Source of the DNA: an uncultured Thiomonas sp.
GTDB taxonomy: Bacteria > Pseudomonadota > Gammaproteobacteria > Burkholderiales > Burkholderiaceae_C
NCBI GenBank assembly: GCA_937927695.1
Contig: CALBRU010000028.1
Location: 1 to 9,700, forward strand
Length of the DNA stretch: 9,700 bases
Direction of reading: 5' to 3'
Position 1 is the stretch's first letter; each line of letters starts with the position of its first letter. Made by a program: the position numbers and the translations under genes. The notes beneath the pieces were generated by a model. That model did no database searches and had not been told where the DNA came from. It was given only the letters and a program-made list of their open reading frames with translations. Shown in pieces: positions 6,229-9,700 of the stretch.

Positions 6229-6250
6229 GGGCTGCGTTTTGAACGCGCCC
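6229..6250 (-). other. Stem-loop directly after the cbbZ stop codon
   Basis: On the minus strand GGGCGCGTT pairs with AACGC-A-GCCC: nine base pairs with one bulged A and a 3-base loop, starting at the base after the cbbZ TGA. A run of six T comes about 20 bases later (about 6205-6210), too far for a standard intrinsic terminator. A role as mRNA 3' stabiliser or weak attenuator before cbbG is possible but inferred. Confidence 0.4.
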
Positions 6251-6958
6251 TCAATCGGAAGCGTGCAAGGCCGACGCCCGCACGGCTTCGGCGACTGCGG
6301 CCACGGTGGGAATGATGCGATCGGGTTGAGCCAGAGCGATGGGCTTGCCGTGGTTGTAGCCATAGGGCACCGCCCAGACCGGCACGCCTGCAGCACGCGC
6401 GGTGGCCACGTCGATCTCGGAGTCGCCAACGAACAGGGCGCGGTTCGCCCGCAGCTTGAAGGCGTCGAGACAGTAGCGCACCGGCAGCGGATCGGGCTTC
6501 TTGGCTTCGAGGGTATCGCCGGCCACCACCATGTCGAAGTAGTGGCGAATGCCGTGCACCATGAGCACTGTGGTGGCGAAGCGCTGTTCTTTGTTGGTGA
6601 CCAACGCGATGCGCACCTGCGCCGCACGCAAGACCTTGAGCGTACTGAGCACATCGGGATAGAGGCGGCTGCGCTGTCCGGTACGCACGGCGTAGAACTC
6701 GGCAAAGCGCGGCATCAGGATGTCGAGCGTGCCGGTGCGCCGCACCGTCTCTTCTTCGAGGCCGGTGGCATGCGCATAGGCGTGCAGCATGAGTTCGCGC
6801 GTGCCATGTCCGATCCAGGCGCGGATCAGATGCTCGGAGACTTCGGGCAGTTGCTGGTCGCGCAGCAGGTCGTTGACCGCGTCGGCGATTTCGGGCGCGG
6901 TTTCCACCAGCGTGCCGTCGAGGTCGAACATCACCAAATCGAACATGGCTTGCGTCAT
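6251..6958 (-). CDS. cbbZ: Phosphoglycolate phosphatase (HAD family)
   Basis: This 235-residue HAD phosphatase hydrolyses 2-phosphoglycolate, the product of Rubisco oxygenation, to glycolate. The HAD motifs are complete: DLDGTL with D12 and D14, motif II T121 in LVTNKEQ, K153/K154 in EAKKPDP, and GDSEID with D179 and D183 for magnesium. The cap carries WIGHGTREL (48-56), typical of Gph/CbbZ. The position between cbbT and cbbG is the same as in the Cupriavidus operon. The gene starts 22 bases after the cbbT stop. Neither candidate start has a good ribosome site: before ATG 6958 the only purine run is an AGG touching the ATG, while ATG 6946 (four codons later) has AGGA about 11 bases upstream. 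I take 6958, with 6946 as a real alternative; coupling to cbbT translation would explain the weak site. Confidence 0.94.
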   Translation of the reverse strand: MTQAMFDLVMFDLDGTLVETAPEIADAVNDLLRDQQLPEVSEHLIRAWIGHGTRELMLHAYAHATGLEEETVRRTGTLDILMPRFAEFYAVRTGQRSRLYPDVLSTLKVLRAAQVRIALVTNKEQRFATTVLMVHGIRHYFDMVVAGDTLEAKKPDPLPVRYCLDAFKLRANRALFVGDSEIDVATARAAGVPVWAVPYGYNHGKPIALAQPDRIIPTVAAVAEAVRASALHASD

Positions 6959-6980
6959 CCTGTAGCGTGTCGGGTCAGAC

Positions 6981-9008
6981 TCAAGCGGCTTGCAGCACAG
7001 ATTTCGCCACGGCGACCGCATGCTCAGCCGTCACCTTGAAGTGCTGATAAAGCTGGGGCGCGGGGGCGGATTCGCCAAAGGTCGCGATACCGACGATGCC
7101 GCCGTTCAGGCCGACATACTTGTGCCAGAAGTCCGGGTGACCCGCTTCAATGGCCACGCGCGGCACGCCTGCGGGCAGCACTTCGTTGCGGTAGGCCGCG
7201 TCCTGGCGGTCGAAGGCGTTGGTGCAGGGCATGGAGACCACGCGTGCAGCCACGCCGCTTTCCTGCAGCATGCCTTGCGCCTTGAGCGCAATTTCCACTT
7301 CGGAGCCGGTGGCGATCAGCACGATCTGCGGCTTGCCGCCCTGGGTTTCGGACAGCACATAGCCGCCGCGCGAAATGGTGCGCTCGGCGTCTTCCGGGTG
7401 CGGGGTAGAGACCAGGTTCTGGCGCGACAAGAGCAGGGCGCTGGGACCATGCTTGCGCTCGATGGCGTGCTTCCAGGCCACGGCGGTTTCGAGCACGTCG
7501 GCCGGGCGCCACACATCCAGATTGGGGATGAGGCGCAGGCTGGACGGCTGCTCGATCGGCTGGTGCGTCGGACCATCCTCGCCCAGGCCGATGGAGTCGT
7601 GCGTGAAGACATGGATGACACGCTGCTTCATCAGCGCGCTCATGCGCACGCCGTTGCGCGAGTAGTCGGAGAACATCAGGAAGGTGCCGCCGTAGGGCAG
7701 GAAGCCGCCATGCAGCGCCATGCCGTTCATCATGGCCACCATGCCGAACTCACGCACGCCGTACGACAGGTAGTTGAACGCCGTGCCCGGCGCGGCCTTT
7801 TCGAACGACAGCGAGGCCTTGACCGCGGTGAGGTTGGAGCCGGTCAGGTCGGCCGAGCCGCCGAACAGGCCGGGCAGCGCGGGCACCAGGGTTTCGAGAG
7901 CGATCTGCGAGGACTTGCGGGTGGCGGTCGCCGCAGTGACTTCGCGCGCCTTGGCGTACAGGGTCTGCACGGTCTGGCCCCAATCGGCCGGCAGGTCGCC
8001 CGCCATGCGGCGCTTGAATTCGGCGGCCAGTGCGGGATGGGCCTTTTCATAAGCAGCGAAGCGTTCGTTCCAGTCGGCTTCGAGCTTGGCGCCGTGGAAT
8101 TTGGCGTCCCAGGCCTGGTAAATGTCGGCGGGAATTTCAAACGGGCCGTAGTCCCAGCCCAGCGCCTTGCGGGTGGCGTCGGCCTCGGCCTGGCCCAGTG
8201 CGGCGCCGTGCACATCGTGCGTGCCCGCCTTGTTGGGCGAGCCCCAGCCGATGGTGGTGCGGCAGATGACGAGAGTGGGTTTGTCGCTGGTCTTGGCCTC
8301 GGCGGTGGCCTTCTCCACGGCAACGGCGTCATGGCCGTCGATCGGGCCGATGACATTCCAGCCATAGGCCTGGAAGCGCTGCGCGGTGTTGTCGGAGAAC
8401 CAGTGCTCGACGTGGCCATCGATGGAAATGCCATTGTCGTCGTAATAGGCGATGAGCTTGTTGAGCTTGAGGGTGCCGGCCAGCGAGCAGGCCTCGTGGC
8501 TGATGCCCTCCATCAGGCAGCCGTCGCCGAGAAACACATAGGTGTGGTGATCGACGATGGCATGGCCGGGCTGGTTGAACTGCGCCGCCAGCACTTTTTC
8601 GGCCAGCGCCATGCCCACGCCATTGGCGATGCCCTGACCCAGTGGGCCGGTGGTGGTTTCCACGCCGGGGGTGTAGCCCACTTCGGGGTGTCCCGGCGTT
8701 TTGCTGTGCATCTGGCGGAAGCGCTTGAGTTCCTCGATCGGCAGGTCGTAGCCGGTGAGATGCAGCAAGGCGTAGATCAGCATGGAGCCGTGGCCGTTGG
8801 ACAGCACGAAGCGGTCGCGGTTGGCCCAGTGCGGATTGGCCGGATTGTGGTGCAGATGGTTGCGCCACAGCACTTCGGCGATATCGGCCATGCCCATGGG
8901 GGCGCCGGGGTGCCCGGAGTTGGCGGCCTGCACGCCGTCGATGGCGAGGAAGCGAATGGCGTTGGCCAGACGGCGGCGTTGTTGGGTGTCGATTTGAGCG
9001 GTAGTCAT
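6981..9008 (-). CDS. cbbT: Transketolase
   Basis: This 675-residue thiamine-diphosphate enzyme transfers two-carbon units between ketoses and aldoses; in the Calvin cycle it yields xylulose 5-phosphate, ribose 5-phosphate and erythrose 4-phosphate. The N-terminal pyrophosphate domain shows NSGHPGAPMGMA with H33, SNGHGSM (70-76), GPLGQGIANGVGMA (121-134) and the cofactor motif GDGCLMEG starting at 161, closing with D191-N192. The middle domain has YGVREFGM, containing the glutamate that activates the thiazolium ring, and GLGEDGPTHQPIEQ, which contacts substrate. The C-terminal domain is complete with ATGSEVEIA. Length is normal. GGAAG lies 9 bases before the ATG. It starts 31 bases after the phosphoribulokinase stop, so both are almost certainly on one transcript. 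Confidence 0.98.
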   Translation of the reverse strand: MTTAQIDTQQRRRLANAIRFLAIDGVQAANSGHPGAPMGMADIAEVLWRNHLHHNPANPHWANRDRFVLSNGHGSMLIYALLHLTGYDLPIEELKRFRQMHSKTPGHPEVGYTPGVETTTGPLGQGIANGVGMALAEKVLAAQFNQPGHAIVDHHTYVFLGDGCLMEGISHEACSLAGTLKLNKLIAYYDDNGISIDGHVEHWFSDNTAQRFQAYGWNVIGPIDGHDAVAVEKATAEAKTSDKPTLVICRTTIGWGSPNKAGTHDVHGAALGQAEADATRKALGWDYGPFEIPADIYQAWDAKFHGAKLEADWNERFAAYEKAHPALAAEFKRRMAGDLPADWGQTVQTLYAKAREVTAATATRKSSQIALETLVPALPGLFGGSADLTGSNLTAVKASLSFEKAAPGTAFNYLSYGVREFGMVAMMNGMALHGGFLPYGGTFLMFSDYSRNGVRMSALMKQRVIHVFTHDSIGLGEDGPTHQPIEQPSSLRLIPNLDVWRPADVLETAVAWKHAIERKHGPSALLLSRQNLVSTPHPEDAERTISRGGYVLSETQGGKPQIVLIATGSEVEIALKAQGMLQESGVAARVVSMPCTNAFDRQDAAYRNEVLPAGVPRVAIEAGHPDFWHKYVGLNGGIVGIATFGESAPAPQLYQHFKVTAEHAVAVAKSVLQAA

Positions 9009-9039
9009 GTTGAAATTCTTCCGGGTTTGGACAACGCGG

Positions 9040-9700
9040 TTAACCTGCGCGACGCTTGAGGTCCATCAGACGCAGAATCATCGGCGTGAAAATGAGCTGC
9101 ATGGCAATGCCCATCTTGCCGCCGGGCACGACCAGGGTGTTGGGGCGGCTCATCCACGAGTCGTGGAGCATGGACAGCAGGTAAGGAAAATCGATGCCCT
9201 TGGGGTTCGCGAAGCGGATGACCACCATGCTTTCGTCGAGCGTGGGAATGTCTTTGGCGATGAAGGGGTTGGACGTATCCACCGTCGGCACGCGCTGGAA
9301 GTTGACGTGGGTGCGCGAGAACTGTGGCGCGATGTGATGCACATAGTCGGGCATGCGGCGCAGGATGGTGTCCATCACCGCCTCTTGCGAGTAGCCGCGC
9401 TGGATCTGGTCGCGATGCAGTTTCTGAATCCACTCCAGATTGATGATGGGCACCACGCCCACCAGCAGGTCAACCTGCTTGGCCACGTTGATCTCGCCAG
9501 CGGCGTAACCGCCGTGCAGACCTTCGTAGAACATCAGATCGGAACCCGGCTTGATGTCCTTCCACTCGGTGAAATTGCCCGGCTCGACGCCGAATTCGGC
9601 CGCTTCGCCTGCATCATGGATGTACTTGCGTACCTTGCCGACGCCGGTTTCGCCGTAGGTCTTGAACACGTTTTCGAGTTCACCCAGCAGGTTCGCGTCG
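9040..9700 (-). CDS. cbbP: Phosphoribulokinase, partial (N-terminus beyond window)
   Basis: About 220 C-terminal codons are visible; the stop TAA is at 9040-9042 and the frame stays open to base 9699, so the gene begins outside the window. The enzyme phosphorylates ribulose 5-phosphate with ATP to ribulose 1,5-bisphosphate, the Rubisco substrate, and is unique to the Calvin cycle. Proteobacterial (class I) signatures are clear: YGETGVGKVRKYIHD, GNFTEW, DLMFYEGLHGGY, VVPIINLEWIQKLHRD, QFSRTHVNFQRVP, VDTSNPFIA and GIDFPYLLSMLHDSWMSRP. The N-terminal P-loop (about 70 residues) is missing only because of the window edge. Bacterial class I enzymes are typically octamers activated by NADH rather than by thioredoxin; that is family knowledge and cannot be tested here. 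It is the most upstream visible gene of the operon. Confidence 0.97.
   Translation of the reverse strand, partial: DANLLGELENVFKTYGETGVGKVRKYIHDAGEAAEFGVEPGNFTEWKDIKPGSDLMFYEGLHGGYAAGEINVAKQVDLLVGVVPIINLEWIQKLHRDQIQRGYSQEAVMDTILRRMPDYVHHIAPQFSRTHVNFQRVPTVDTSNPFIAKDIPTLDESMVVIRFANPKGIDFPYLLSMLHDSWMSRPNTLVVPGGKMGIAMQLIFTPMILRLMDLKRRAG

Noticed and set aside
6990..9059. 689-codon open frame on the plus strand opposite transketolase
   Set aside because: It is the antisense of a firmly identified gene. In high-G+C genomes the strong third-position bias leaves the opposite strand free of stops. The translation is low-complexity (Gly, His, Val, Arg, Ala) and matches no motif I know.

Overview
The window reads as a chromosomal segment of a GC-rich autotrophic betaproteobacterium, most likely Burkholderiales. 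The gene order cbbP-cbbT-cbbZ-cbbG-cbbK-cbbA on the minus strand matches the distal half of the Cupriavidus necator-type Calvin-Benson-Bassham (CBB) operon. The proteins look betaproteobacterial, and a Thiomonas-like sulfur or metal oxidiser is my best guess. The genus is an inference from recall of similar proteins, not from a search.

Layout. On the plus strand, bases 1-500 hold the 3' end of holA (DNA polymerase III delta subunit). It is followed after 130 bases by an unrecognised exported protein (631-1302). From 1340 to the right edge every gene lies on the minus strand and is transcribed right to left: prk/cbbP (cut by the window edge), cbbT transketolase, cbbZ phosphoglycolate phosphatase, cbbG GAPDH, cbbK phosphoglycerate kinase, cbbA class II aldolase, a cytoplasmic thioredoxin-fold protein and cbbY. 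The two strands converge across a 37-base gap at 1303-1339.

How the genes work together. CbbK and CbbG reduce 3-phosphoglycerate to glyceraldehyde 3-phosphate. CbbA and CbbT do the aldol and ketol rearrangements of regeneration, and CbbP makes ribulose 1,5-bisphosphate. The two HAD phosphatases are housekeeping enzymes for Rubisco side reactions: CbbZ removes 2-phosphoglycolate from oxygenation, and CbbY removes xylulose 1,5-bisphosphate, a misfire product that inhibits Rubisco. Rubisco, cbbX, cbbE, cbbF and cbbR are not in the window and, if linked, would lie to the right of base 9700.

Most of the window is ordinary and well understood. The parts worth a second look are: the thioredoxin-fold gene whose stop codon overlaps the start of cbbY by 4 bases; a perfect 13-bp stem-loop between cbbA and that pair, with a third arm that could pair alternatively; weaker stem-loops in two other spacers; and the unrecognised exported protein next to holA. 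I found no RNA genes, insertion sequences, CRISPR arrays or prophage genes, and no clearly novel system.
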